Assembly: GCA_964030785.1 (NCBI GenBank)
Contig: OZ034967.1
Span: 61,147,712 to 61,211,711 of the forward strand
DNA from: Siderastrea siderea
Lineage: Eukaryota > Cnidaria > Anthozoa > Scleractinia > Rhizangiidae
Reading direction: 5' to 3'
DNA: 64,000 bases
This document shows, piece after piece, positions 1-12,300 of the stretch; positions within the stretch are counted from its first letter, which is position 1, and each line of letters starts with the position of its first letter. A program made the position numbers and the translations under genes. The notes beneath the pieces are model-generated. The model did not search any database. It saw only the letters and a program-made list of their open reading frames with translations, and was not told the origin of the DNA.

Positions 1-2311
1 ATATAGCTTGTTCGCTACATAGGGCAACGAGGAGTGCTTTAACAAAAAAAATAACAAATAAATAAAAAATAAAACAGCAAGAACAGTTTATTTGTACCTC
101 AGATTGTGCAAATAGCAATGGGCTCAGCAATTTCACTGCTTTCTTAGTTACAAGAATTTATGTTTAAAAGTTGATGGGCGAACTTCTTTGTAGGTATCAA
201 TAGTTTCAACCTCTTGAATACATTGGAGGCAGGGGATTGGCAGAGGGATTTCATTTTAAATAGGGTGTGTCTAAAATAAATAACTACAGCTCAAAAACGT
301 AACATTTATTATTCACGTGGTTTTGTAACATTCTTTGCTAGCTTTATCTTGAGAGTTATCAAGTTTGTGCCCAAAACAGTTGCAAAAAATGGGAGAGACA
401 GAAGGAATGTTTTCTACAATTTTATCAATGTCAACATGAATACACGGTGGGTAAATCAACGGCCTGGTTTTACAGTTTATTAGAAATATATTGTATGCAA
501 TGTTTTGTAGCGGTAGATGTTAAAATATCGCATCGGATTCTGTTCAAAGATTTTCTTAATGTAACGGCTTCTACGGCATGTTACTAGAAGCCCAAGTTTC
601 TTTTGACTGCTAACAGCTACCGCTAATGTTTCTTGGTCGAAATATCTTGAAAATCATTGCTCGATGTCTCAAGATTTAAAGAACTAAATAAGCGTACCAG
701 TTTTCTATTTTTTGTTCTCTACGATAAAAAGTGAACGGTATATAATAAACTTAAAACAAAGAATACTTACATGCACTTCTGATGACGTCTAGACATAGAC
801 TTTATTTGAAGTGGATATACACTTAGCTAGAAAGCTAGTTTACAGGTATTCCACTGGACCCTAATGAATTAATATAAGATGAAATTAATTTATGAATGAG
901 TAAGATGTTAAAATAGCCGGCAGTAAGAATATTAAAAAAATATATATTAAAATATTAAAACCAGTAAAAGGCATTAACAAAACTCAAAATATAAATCAGG
1001 TATAGCAAAGGAACCAATACTTTCTGGTAGTGAGTTCTAAGTAATAAACTCTTCAAAATTCAATTTCGTTTGAACAGGCTGAATGCAGGGAGCTATATAA
1101 AAGCGAAGCGTGTTACAAGATTCTGGGAAAAGATGAGTGCTGGAAAAAACTTCGAGTTTGCTATGGATCCAATTAAAGTACAATAATGTTATGATGAACT
1201 GTCAAAATGTTTGACCAGCTAGCATTGCATGTAGACTACCGTGTAGATCAAAACATGTTGTCGCCCTTATCAATTTATTTCGTTTTCGCTGCTTTAACCC
1301 TAGCCTCACCTAGGATTTCGTGACGGTATCTGCCCACACTGGATTTTGACTTACAAAGTTCTAGTTTTCTAGAATTCGAGCAGTGACGTTAACTTTTGCG
1401 TAACGTTTGATACACAAGGTACTTTGATAAGCAAATGTTCAAGCCCAGAAATTCAATAAAGGCTGGTCCAAGATGTCAGCTGCTTGGAAAACACAACGAC
1501 GTTATAACGTCATCTTTCCATGTTTCAAAAACAAAAAATTCTTTCCATGTTATCCACCGACCTTTCATTTTTGAAGTACTATTATAAGCTGAATTGTACT
1601 CCACTCAGTCCAATTACCAGTACAAATCCGATTTTGACGCGACATTATTACGGCTTTATAATGATGGGTGAATGCAGATTACAGTAACATAGGATTTTGT
1701 AACATTGCTCTATCGCACGAATTCAGAACCAAATTAAACAGTTCTGGCTTTGTATTTACTTTTTGTTTTCGTTGCTTTTTAAAGACGAACATTGGTGTTA
1801 AAACGTCGCTGTGAATATTTGCTTTAGGTAAGAGGGAAACGCCCATTCAATTGCATATTATTATTTACTAAGCGCAGCCTAGGAGTCTTGGCACTACCCA
1901 TGCAGGGTAGGGTGGGGTGAGGTGCATCCTGGCAACACAACTACAACCATCTTGGATCTTACTCAAAATTGCAAATTATCCAAAAGCGGCAGAATCTTGG
2001 AAACTGAAAATCTTTCATACTGGACATATAGAATATGATGGTCAAACACTGCCGCTTTTTGTTGGCATTTTTGCCATGGAAAAAGGATCCACACAAACAT
2101 TTCAAAAAAAAAATAGCTTGACCTCACGGTACTTGCGACGTCATAACTCGTAACCATGCCGGAACTGATACCCACCAAACTTTGCCAAAACGTATAAGGG
2201 TTGGTTCCCTAGAAAAACTGTGGTGCTGCGTAGGTGGGGAGGTGAAACACAAAAATTTGGATTTATCAACTGACTGGATTATAAGGTAAATTGGCCACGG
2301 CAGAGAAATTG
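1..2311. other. Intergenic, no gene seen
   Basis: AT-rich sequence with frequent stops in all frames. No exon with credible splice borders, RNA gene or clear repeat was recognised. Short open frames near 1917-2178 on both strands have no family resemblance. Confidence 0.6.
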
Positions 2312-2345
<34 letters not shown>

Positions 2346-2386
2346 GGGAATCACTCTGACAAAGGACTAACGCTCGAAATGTCAGC
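2312..2386. repeat. Inverted pair of hammerhead-like motifs (Penelope-type terminal remnant)
   Basis: Two copies of a ~35-nt motif face each other. The minus-strand copy (2312-2346) reads CTGACGA, then a hairpin GGGC-TAAC-GCTC, then AAAACGTCAGC. The plus-strand copy (2353-2386) reads CTGACAA, a related hairpin and GAAATGTCAGC. This order resembles the hammerhead ribozyme core (CUGANGA, stem II, GAAA) known from Penelope-like retroelements. Each copy departs from the core at a different position (AAAA for GAAA; CTGACAA for CTGANGA) and both carry an extra A before stem II, so activity is doubtful. Confidence 0.45.
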
Positions 2387-2450
2387 TTTGGGTCTTAAAT
2401 AAAGCGTTGAAACGGATAGTCCATTCGCTATTACGCAAATTATATATAGT

Positions 2451-2660
2451 TAGTATACTTGCTAGGGTGATTATAGAGAAGCTCGCGCACTGATTGGTCG
2501 AGGATTACGTCATATCTTGCTATGATCACCCCGCGCGAGGTGATTATAATACTGAAGCACGACTTTTCAAAATGGCCACCACGCGATTTTTGATGTTTCT
2601 GGAGAAAAGAAAAAAGAAAATGCATTTGCTCTGACAATCACCTGAGCAATTATACTAAAA
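2451..2660. mobile_element. Short TIR element (MITE-like)
   Basis: The left end starts TAGTATACTTGCTAGGGTGA and the right end, reverse-complemented, reads TAGTATAATTGCTCAGGTGA, giving imperfect terminal inverted repeats of about 29 bp around about 150 bp with no coding capacity. The adjoining 2661-2730 is a smaller fold-back ending in AATAATTGTT. Superfamily not assigned. Confidence 0.5.
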
Positions 2661-3634
2661 CAATTATTACCTTCAGGCTCAGCGAATATTGTGGAATAAT
2701 ATTCACTTCGCCTTCGGCGAATAATTGTTAAATTTCCTTATTTACAATAGCGGCTAACCCTGTAAACTGTTCTACATATATATTTGCCGTGCAGGAGTTT
2801 GAAACATGCAGTAAATCCTTTATAAATATCTCTTTGAATGAATTAGCCGTTGTAGATTCTTCGCTTCTGTCGATGAATTTTTGTGTAATGTTGGGAAGAT
2901 CACATGACGTGATTTTCGAAGTAAACATAATTCCCACCAACACTGAACAATAGCGTAAGACTGAATCACGGTACTTTCGTACTAGCGTTCTTGAACATTT
3001 GAACATTACCCACTTCTTTAACACTTCCACTTCTTTATTCAAACCTCAAATGTTCGAATGTTGTTCTTTCTATTGATAACTAGTATCCTTTGATGGTTAA
3101 CTTAACTTTAACTTAACTTTATGAGTTTTACATTGGGCAAACATCAATGTGGCATTTTCGAATGCGCATTACAACACATTTGAAATAAAAATTAAAATAA
3201 CTGGGTAAAATTACATTTTAACATATCGTGTAAAAATCAAGTAAATAAATGTAAGACAAATTTGAATAAAACAGCTAAGAGAAGCAGCCCCCCACCCCCC
3301 TTCGAACTCCCCACCCCGTGCCCTCCTTCTATCTAGATTTTTTGTTTTATTCCACCGGCTTCAAGGGGGATTAAGATTTTGAGTTTGCACGGAATCTTCG
3401 GGATCGGCGAATTAAAAATAAAAGTTGTTGAATTCTTTCTTCGGCTGGTGGCGTTAAGTGGAAAGGGATCGATGAAAACCCAACATTGTTAATTTCATTG
3501 TAATTTACTCTTCTTGCAACACCTATGACATTATATCATTTGCGCTCTCGGTAACTCCAACAAAGATCATCCATAGTTACGTAAGAATATAGATACATGG
3601 GTAAACTGTTCTACATGGAATAATAATGACGAGT
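2661..3634. other. Intergenic, no gene seen
   Basis: Holds a short fold-back next to 2660, the direct repeat TTAACTTTAACTTAACTTTA near 3100 and a C-rich tract near 3290-3320. A 104-aa minus-strand open frame (2728-3042) is not supported by splice sites or a recognised domain. Confidence 0.5.
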
Positions 3635-3723
3635 GAAATTAGGAAATAATTTCACGCGCGTTTTGTCAAAATTCTAATTATTAGAATTTTGACTAATCCA
3701 AGTGAAATTATTTCCTAATTTCA
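3635..3723. repeat. Perfect 23-bp inverted repeat with nested palindrome
   Basis: Arm 3635-3657 (starting GTGAAATTAGGAAATAATTT) is exactly reverse-complementary to 3701-3723. Between them lies a second palindrome, CAAAATTCTAATTATTAG and its complement. Likely a fold-back element; no target duplication identified. Confidence 0.7.
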
Positions 3724-3748
3724 CGAATATACCATTTGGTTATCTATA

Positions 3749-4536
3749 ATATCATGGGTGGCAAATTACGCTCTCAATCGTAAGGTTTGACTTGTTTATC
3801 GCATCGAGAACTCCAAGCATTGAAAAGTTTAAAGCGTACAGTTTGGTAAAAGTTCACAATTTTCTGAGAGAAATAAGCTTAAAGAAAAAAATCTTGTGGG
3901 AAGTTTTTACTACGCTTTGACGGTTTCGTGTATTTGTAGCCGACAGCAAAATACACCAGACATTTTAATTGAAAAGCACCAAAACAAATCGCTGGGCTAA
4001 GGTTACCCGCGTTTTATCTGGCAAATTCATTGAATCGAGCACCACCTTGCTCTAAATCTATCGACAAGGCTTCACAAATGCATCCAAAATACGCACAGGA
4101 AACTTGTTTTAACGAAGGCAAATTTGTATTTAAAACTGACCTTTATTCTATTGGAAGAAGTGCCAAAATCCACTGAATTTCTTCTCTGAGTTCACGGTCA
4201 ATCACTCGATCAGCAACTGCCGGCTCGCCGTTCAGAAATTTTCGCTGTCACACTATTATAAATAATCTCTTCTTTTTGCCTCGCTGTTGGTTTCTGAGAA
4301 GTTCAGTCAATATGAAAAGTCAAAATTTACAGATTACCGAGTGTGTCCTCAATCAATATTTCCAGAATTGCTGTAGTTCTGCACAAAACATCTTCATCCT
4401 TAACCTCGGCGCCATCTTGGCACTGAGCCATAGGCCCGTTGCCATAGTAATTTAATTTGTAATTTCACATGGGAAATTATAAATTAATGCTGAAATTTTG
4501 CGCCAAAGTTAAGGGGGAATTTGTCACCCATGATAT
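3749..4536. mobile_element. 788-bp TIR element flanked by TA (Tc1/mariner-like, non-autonomous)
   Basis: The left end ATATCATGGGTGGCAAATT (3749-3767) matches the complement of the right end (4518-4536) with one mismatch. TA lies directly outside both ends (3747-3748, 4537-4538), consistent with a TA target duplication. No transposase frame is visible inside. TA duplication suggests the Tc1/mariner group, but the TIR start does not prove it. Confidence 0.6.
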
Positions 4537-6133
4537 TAACTCTGTAATTTAACAAGTGGCTAGAATAAAAGGAAAAAAAAGGAGAAGACGGGTAGGGCAA
4601 AGAAAATCAACCATTTGAAAGCAACGGTCACGTGACACAACTCCGATCCGCGGTATGGCCAGAACTTTACTCGGGTTGGTGTTCGTGTGTCAGCGACACT
4701 TGCTTCATTGTTCTCTTTTAGGACAATGAAGCAGTGATTAAAAATAAAAATGTGTGGTTACATTAAATTACATTGTTACCCGTGTGACATTTTTAACCCA
4801 CTTATATAATTACTGCAGCCGTAAACTGTCCCCCCTTATGTCTTCTTCTTCTTCTTGTCTTTCTCCAAGGATTAAAGGGACGCTATCATCTATATTTAGT
4901 ATCACTTTGAACCCCCCCCCCCCAAACAAAAATAACAGCAATAACAACAACGCATCTGCATCAACAGAAGCTTAAAAATAATGGCCCAGTTTTGCTAAAG
5001 ATGGGAAATTCTAGTTTACGGAGATTATTATAAATAAAAGGTGTTTGGGTTTGGGTGATTAGGATCAAAATGGTTTCCAAATCGAAAACGTCGGGTCAAA
5101 CTGTAGCTCCTATAAAAAAAGGAAATTAAAGCTGATGTTGGTTCGGTCTCTATTTAAAAATCAACGTGATATCCGGTCCTCTCCTTTAAGTTACTAGAAG
5201 CAATTCATGTACGAGCAAGGTACTTAATACAAATTAAGTACATTTTCGACGAAAACCTGAGAAAAACTCCCCGTTTATTAAACGCTCCTATACCCCTCCT
5301 GTGTAGTTTCAACAAACTCAACGTCGTATCTTTTTATTATTCTGCAAATTGACGAAATCAAGTCCAACGGAGAAACCCACACCAAATCACGAGCTCGTAT
5401 ATAGAATCGAGTTTCTTTTTACACAAAAAGACGGTGTCAGTTTACATACACAGTTTTTTTTAACCGATATACAGTTTTTTAAACCAATATTCGAGAATAG
5501 GTTAAGAGGCAAAGCTCATACACTTAATAAAGTGTTAAAATAATCTTTATCCAAAGATAAGGAGAACAGTTCATTTGCAGGGCAACTCTCTAGAGGCGTT
5601 AAAAACTGCAGAAAATTGCTGCATTTCATTTGGCAGAAAAGTAACAATAGAATCCCTTATTGTTCAGTTTAAGATTACTGATCCATTGAGGCTGTTTAAA
5701 CTTTATGTTACCGATTTCTATCTTATCATAATATTTAATAAACTGATTGTACAAAGACAAATTTCCATTCTTTTCAGGTTAACATGGTTTGCTTCTTTGT
5801 TTCACAACGCCATTTATTCAACAGTAGAAAACCTGAATGAATAATGTTCGAAGCATAAGTAAATAGCATTGTGATACCTCCACAATGAGCAGCATTTTGT
5901 CTAAGGCTTTGCTATTTCAGCTTCAAAAAATAAAGTTAAATTATTTGTTTAAAAATGGCGTACACCTTTTTGTTTATATAAGTAAACAAAAACGGAAAGA
6001 GACAAACTCTATTCACATCTTTACTAACTCAGGGCAAATTACTAGTTTTACTCGTGAAAGGGACAAAAAGAAGTCATCTGTGTGCTTTGCTTCATTGTTT
6101 AACGTCATTTGAACTACCAATACAATACGCAGC
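4537..6133. other. Upstream intergenic region of the ten-exon gene, no gene seen
   Basis: AT-rich with scattered short open frames (for example 5575-5844) that show no domain or splice support. It contains a C9-10 run near 4912-4922. It probably holds distal regulatory sequence of the gene starting at 6212, but no specific site can be named. Confidence 0.5.
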
Positions 6134-6142
6134 ATATATAAA
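6134..6142 (+). promoter_or_regulatory. TATA box of the ten-exon secreted-protein gene
   Basis: ATATATAAA lies about 70 nt upstream of the ATG at 6212, placing a transcription start about 30 nt downstream and leaving a 5' leader of roughly 45 nt. The paralogue at 46238 has TATAAG at nearly the same distance, which supports both assignments. Confidence 0.6.
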
Positions 6143-6211
6143 GCTGTGCTTTGAAACTGGTACATTACAGTTCGAAAACCTAAGTGATAGAGAGCTTACG
6201 AAGCATCCAAG

Positions 6212-6334
6212 ATGAAGTATTTCCTTGCATTTTTCCTGTTTGCCTTTGTGGCTGGACTCCGTGTCGACGAGTTTGAAGATCTCTTTTTGGATGATGAGAT
6301 TGATGGTGGCGATCCAAACAGGCACCCATATGTG
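6212..6334 (+). CDS. Exon 1: signal peptide and acidic segment
   Basis: Encodes 41 aa. A hydrophobic leader (residues 1-15) precedes an acidic stretch rich in D/E and ending DGGDPNRHPYV. The ATG at 6212 is the first after the TATA box and starts a classical signal peptide. The donor is GTG|GTAAGG. The acidic stretch and the first part of the following intron recur at 8630-8780. Confidence 0.8.
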
Positions 6335-9300
6335 GTAAGGGCATACTTTCCTGGCGAATTTTCAATGCCTAGTTAACTTTTCATGCTAGCTGTGAGCTAT
6401 TACTATCAATTAAGTCTTTGGGGAAAACGGAATTTATTTCTAATTTACGCCAATTGAGCGTTCCAGCTTTAAATGGAGCCCGAAGTAAGGTGCTTTCATT
6501 CAGTCTAGTAACTAGCGCGTCTAACATCTGATCTAAGTCGTGTTGGCGGCACAGGCCCCGAGTGCGACTTTCTTATCTTTCACCAGTCAATTTTAGTACT
6601 GTATTTCTAAATAAAGAGATCGCAGTTAACGAATCGCTTACACCGAACATTGTTTTCTCAGTTTAAAACTTTCAGTTTTCTTTCCTTTTTTTTTTTTTAA
6701 TAATTCCTGATCATCGACAATTACTAAACAGAAGAAACAAAAGCGCACAGGAGAAGAATACTAAACACCTTAAATTAACCAAGAGATAAGAAAAGGCATG
6801 CGATGAACAAATTCAAATATGATAACTTATATTCCAAAATAATACATGTTATCGAAAAAACAAACTGTTCTTCTTATCAGAGTCGAGAAAAAGTCAGCAA
6901 CTGTTTGCGCCCCAACCGGTTCGGCGGTTATCGTCGGAAGGCAAGCACAAACTTGTGAAAAATTCCGTAGAGTGAACAACGAATTTATTCCCCCCAAAGG
7001 GCTGGTTTAAAGCGGTTTTCAAGTGAGTGTCTAAGATAATTTGTATTTGCTTTGGTTTTACTTTGCTTCACAATTGGTTGAAAATCTCGCGCCAGTTTCT
7101 TGACCAATCAAAAGTGACACAAAAACCAATCGTGACGTCGCATGCGTTTGCGAGCGCTTGGCGACGGTTACATGTATTTGCTTCGAGCTGTGATTGTTTC
7201 GTTGGGTAATATGCACCTGTTGTCATTGGCTAGGGTAAATAAAGTTCTAGTTTTACAACAAGCCATTTGAAAACCGCTCAAATACCAATTTGTGAAGTTA
7301 ACAACTTACAATCGTTTTCTTTATATAATTGACGAATGCATATTCTAATCTTCACTCAGCAATGCAAAATCGATCTGTATGACTGCATCAGACTGGACAA
7401 AGAAAGCAATTTCGAGTGTTTAAAGAAATACAAGACCTGCATGGCCCAGCTTTTACCAACTAAACCTCCAGCATTTATCGTAAGAATGTTTACTTTTCTC
7501 AGCTTTATAAATAAACACGGTGATTTTATTGAATAATACAAAAACGTTATTTATTGCTTTATTTACGATTTCTTTTCTTTTTTTTAATGATTTGTGGGGT
7601 TTTACTCAGTGTAACCATAAACATGGTTTAATTCATATTTTATAAACACCGCAATACGTTTGTTGATTCATGAATTTTTAAAGTACAATATTAAGCAAAC
7701 CTTAAGTTGAAACAAACATGATCAAGGATTCAGATAAACACCTTAGAGCAAAATATTAATTTTTCATTGAGTTAGTTCCTAATAGCGATTTCTTACCAAC
7801 ATGCATGTTCGTTTAATGGTTGGTTTGATTGTATTTGACTATGCTAACTTTCTCCTGTATCATTCCAATATTGACGATATTACATGTCGTGTTCCTCAGC
7901 AATGCAAAATTGACCTGTATAAATGCATTAAAGCTGGCAATGTCAGTAAGGCAGAGTGTTTGAAGAAATACAAGGCGTGCATTGGACAGCTGATACCTAC
8001 TGTGCCGCCATTTGTAGTAAGTACAGTGTTGTATTACAATTTTACGGCAAAATGAACAAATCATCTACGTGCCTTAAGTAGCTTACAACGTGATCAGTGT
8101 TTTAAAGTTAATGATTTGTGAATCGTTAATTCTCAACGAAGTGCGAAGTAATAACTTTCTTTTTATTGAACGACTAAAATCATTACACTTCTTCCGTAGA
8201 AAATCAGGAAGGGCAAGAAAACAACGTAATAAACAACAATAAACAAATCTCTTGAGTTATTTTTTTCTACAACCTGATAAAGCCCGGAGCTTAGAACTTC
8301 AGATGAAATAAGAATCAATTTTATTTACACCTTTCTTTAATGAACTCGTTATGGTTTTGGTAGGACTACCAATAACGGAGTGATGATGAAGGTGTCTCAC
8401 TAGAAAGGGCTCTGTTTTGTTCCTACTTATTCCGTTTGCGATCTTTTCCGTCAACAGATAGCTTGTAAGAATGATCTCAAGCAGTGTTTGAGTGGAACAT
8501 CCTTTTGGGATTTTAAAGGAAAAGGAAAATGCTATCTTGCTTTTGCCAAGTGTCTCAAAAACAAAGGACCTAGTGAAGTTCTCCTGGATGTAAGCGAGGA
8601 TGCAGGGCAAATGGAGGATGATTTTGAAGATCTCCTTTTGGATGAAGAAATTGATGGTGGCGATCCAGACAGGCACCCATATGTGGTAAGGGCATTCTTT
8701 CCTGGCGAATTTTCAATGCCTAGTTAACTTTTCACGCTAGTTGTGAGCTATTACTGTTAATTAAGTCTTTGGGAAAAAAATAATTAGTTTCTCAATTACG
8801 CCAACTGAGCGTTGCGGCTTTAAATGGATCTCGAGATCAGACAAGTATGTAGCGCGTCTAACATCTGATCTAAAGCCCTGTTTGCGGCCCAGTACCCGAG
8901 TCTTCACTTTCAGTATCTTTAATGGAGCATCTTAATTAATACTATATTTCGAACTAAAGAAATCGCAATAAACGAAATCGCTTACACAGAACGCCAACTG
9001 TCTGAGCGAGCCTTTTAACCCTATACATGCAAGACCGATTGTTGTTGTTCAATTCGAGATTTTACCTTTTCTTTTCTTATGTTCCTTTTTATCAATAATT
9101 ACTTGCACAACCAGGAGAAAAGTATACTGAACACCTCAAATTAAAGATAAGAAATGGCATGCGATGAAGAAGTTGAAATATGTACAACTGAATGTCTGAT
9201 CAGCGTAGGGTTAATCTTCCATTATGTAATTACCTTATATCTATCCTAAAATGATATACTTTAGCAAAATCTTCATACTAAAGAGAGAAACAAAATATTC

Positions 9301-12300
9301 TACTAATCACAGCCAGAAAGAGTCAACAACTGTTTGCGCTCCGACCGGTTTAGCGGTCATTTTTGAAAGAAGCGAATACTGCGTTAGTATGAAATTCCAT
9401 AGTTTCTGACTGTGAACAAGGTATTAGTTCCAAAAAAACACTAGTTTGAAGTGATTTTCAATTGAACGTCGAAAGTAATTTGTGTTTACTTTAGTTTCAC
9501 TCTTCTTCGCTCTGTGATTAGTTAAAAAATCTTGTGGCAATCAGAAGTATAACAAAAACCAATCGTGACTTGGTCGCACACGTTTTCCCGCGAATGGCGC
9601 TGGTAACATGTATTTGCTTCCGTGGTTCGAGTTGTGATTAATTCATCGAATTTTACGTGTTTGTTGTGATTGGTTAGAGTAATTATAATTGTCTTGGTTT
9701 TACGACAGCTACTTGAAAACCACTCAAATCCCAATTCACTCTCAGTGTAAAGTTAACGCCTTAGAATTGTTTTCTTTGTATAATTAACGAATGTATATTC
9801 TAACCTTTACTCAGCAATGCAAAATCGACCTTTATGACTGCCTCAGACTGGACAAAGAAAGCAACGTCGAGTGTTTGAAGAAATACAAGAAGTGCATGAC
9901 CCAGCTGTTGCCGAGTAAACCACCAGTATTTATTGTAAGTTTTTGCTGTTTCTTTTTCCTTTATTGTTTTGTTCCTTTCTTTTTTGGCCTTCTTTAGTTC
10001 TGTTTTGTTTCATTGCCTAGTCGAATTAACATTCATACTTCCTGTTCCTCAGCAATGCAAAATTGATTTGGCTAAATGTATTAAAGCTGGCAACGACAGT
10101 AAGCTTGAGTGTTTGAGGAAATACAGGACCTGTTTGGCCCAGCTGTTACCAACTAAACCTCCAGCAATTATCGTAAGAATTCTTACTTCTCACAACTTTA
10201 TATATAAACATGATATTTTTTTAATAAGTAAGTTCCTAACATATATATAAAAATGTGTTTTGTTGTCCTTTCTACAACTGTCATAACCTATCAAGTTCAA
10301 ACATCGACAAAGGTTTAAAATGAGGTCACGTGGAAATGGATGGAGTATTACGATTTATTTTCTTTTGTTATATATATATACATATATTTTGTGGGGTTTT
10401 GTAGTGCAATCAAAAACGTTTTTTAAACCGGGATTAAATTTATGGGCCACATGAATTTAAGTTCAGTGCGAGACATAATCACTGCATTTAAATGTAAATA
10501 TTTTTATGGGTGTTTATACATTCATTCATTCATTCATTCATTCATTCATTCATTCATTCATTCATTCATTCATTCATTCATTCATTCATTCATTCATTCA
10601 TTCATTCATTCATTCATTCATTCATTCATTCATTCATTCATTTATTCATTCATTCATTCATTCAATCATTCATTCATTCAATCGTTCATTCATTCATTCA
10701 TTTTTCTTTCTTTTTTTCCGTTCCTTCCTTCCTTCCTTCCTTCCTTCCTTCTTTCCTTCATGTTTAATTAAACCTTAAATTGAAACAAACATGATCAAGG
10801 AATTCAAGAACATCTAAGAGCAACAGAATATTTTTCTTTGAGTTAGTTGGTTTGTTTGTATTTGATTATGCTAACGTTTCCCTTCTTTCATTCTAATATT
10901 GAAGATGTTCCATGTCCTTTTCTTTAGCAATGCAAAATTGACCTGTATAAATGCATTAAAGCTGGTACCGAGGGTAAACTGGAGTGTTTAAAGAAATACA
11001 AAGCGTGCATTGGACAGCTGATACCAACTGTGCCGCCATTTGTAGTAAGTACAATGTTGTATTACGATATAACGCCAACTGAATAAAAAACAAACTTGGC
11101 TTAAATAGCTCACAAAGTAACCTTTTTATAAAGTTATAAGTGAATTGTGAATCGTTTTAAAATTCTCAGATCAATCACCTGCGAAGCAATAACTTTTTTT
11201 TTTATTGAACGACTGAAATCCCTGCACTTCTTCCGAAGAAAATCAGGAAGACCAAGATAATAACAGTAAACAACAGTTACAAAAGTCTCTTGAGTTAATT
11301 CTTTCCTACAAACTAAAAAAGCCCCGGACCTTACAACTTCATATGGCACAAGAATTAATTTATTCACACCTTTCTTTAATGAACTTGTTAAGGTTTTAGT
11401 AGGACTATCAATTACGCAGTGATGATGAAGATGTCACACTAAAAAAGGTCTAACTTTGTTCTAACATTGCGTTTGTGATCTTTTTCGCCAACAGACGGCT
11501 TGTAAGAATGCCCTCAAGCAGTGTTTGAGTGGGGCATCCACTTTGGGTGCAAAAGGAAGTTGCTTTGCTGCTTTTGCCAAATGTCTCAAAAACAAGGGAC
11601 CTAGTGAAGTTCTACTGGATGCAATCGAGGATGCAGGGCAAATGGAGGATATGAGCGGGGTCCTGGTGAGTATTCGTCATCATCATCATCATCATCATCG
11701 TCATCAAGGCTCTTCATGGGATTGCACCTTCTTATATTAGTGATCTAATAAAGGTAAAACATAATACGCGCTATTCATTACGTTCCAATGAAGGTGTATG
11801 TTTAATGCATCCCAAAGGTAGGATGAAGAAGTCTTTTGGGGATGGATCATTCAGCGTGGCTGCGCCTACTCTATGGAATAATCTTCCTGCAAGCCTCCGC
11901 AGCATGTCAAGCATTTCAAGTTTCAAAAGCCAACTGAAGGCACATTTGTTTAGACTAGCTTTTAACAGTTTTTAGACATACTCAATTTTATATATTTATT
12001 TTCTATTATTACCATTTATATATTCCTATATTTGATTGTATATATTTATAAATTGTACATATTATGTAACTTAGATAGGTATTCATATTTTTATTAGTTA
12101 GATACTCTGATGTAATGCGCTCTTGATCATATTTATGTTAAATAGCGCAATATAAATTAATAAATCATTATTGTTATTATCATCATCATCATCGTCGTCG
12201 TCGTCGTCATCATCGTCGTCGTCATCATCATTTTCATTCGGCTGCTGCGCAGTCGACTACACTGACTTCCATCACCCAGTTAGCCCTTTATTAACATGCA

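Larger units (their letters stand above)
6270..8629. repeat. Intragenic duplication, copy 1 (exon 1 tail to exon 4 body)
   Basis: From within exon 1 (acidic segment) through exons 2 and 3 to the body of exon 4. Coding and intron sequence recurs in the same order in 8630-11645. Intron matches include GGCGAATTTTCAATGCCTAG just after the donor, at 6353 and 8704. Confidence 0.75.
8630..11645. repeat. Intragenic duplication, copy 2 (acidic segment of exon 4 to exon 8 body)
   Basis: Second copy of the unit at 6270-8629. It is longer because it carries two short-module exons (5 and 6) where copy 1 has one hybrid exon, plus the (ATTC)n expansion. Visible divergence between the copies shows the duplication is not very recent. 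Confidence 0.75.

Noticed and set aside
2728..3042. 104-aa minus-strand frame
   Set aside because: No recognised domain, no credible splice sites, next to MITE sequence.
10442..10778. Overlapping FIHS-repeat frames
   Set aside because: Translation of an (ATTC)n microsatellite in three phases inside an intron.
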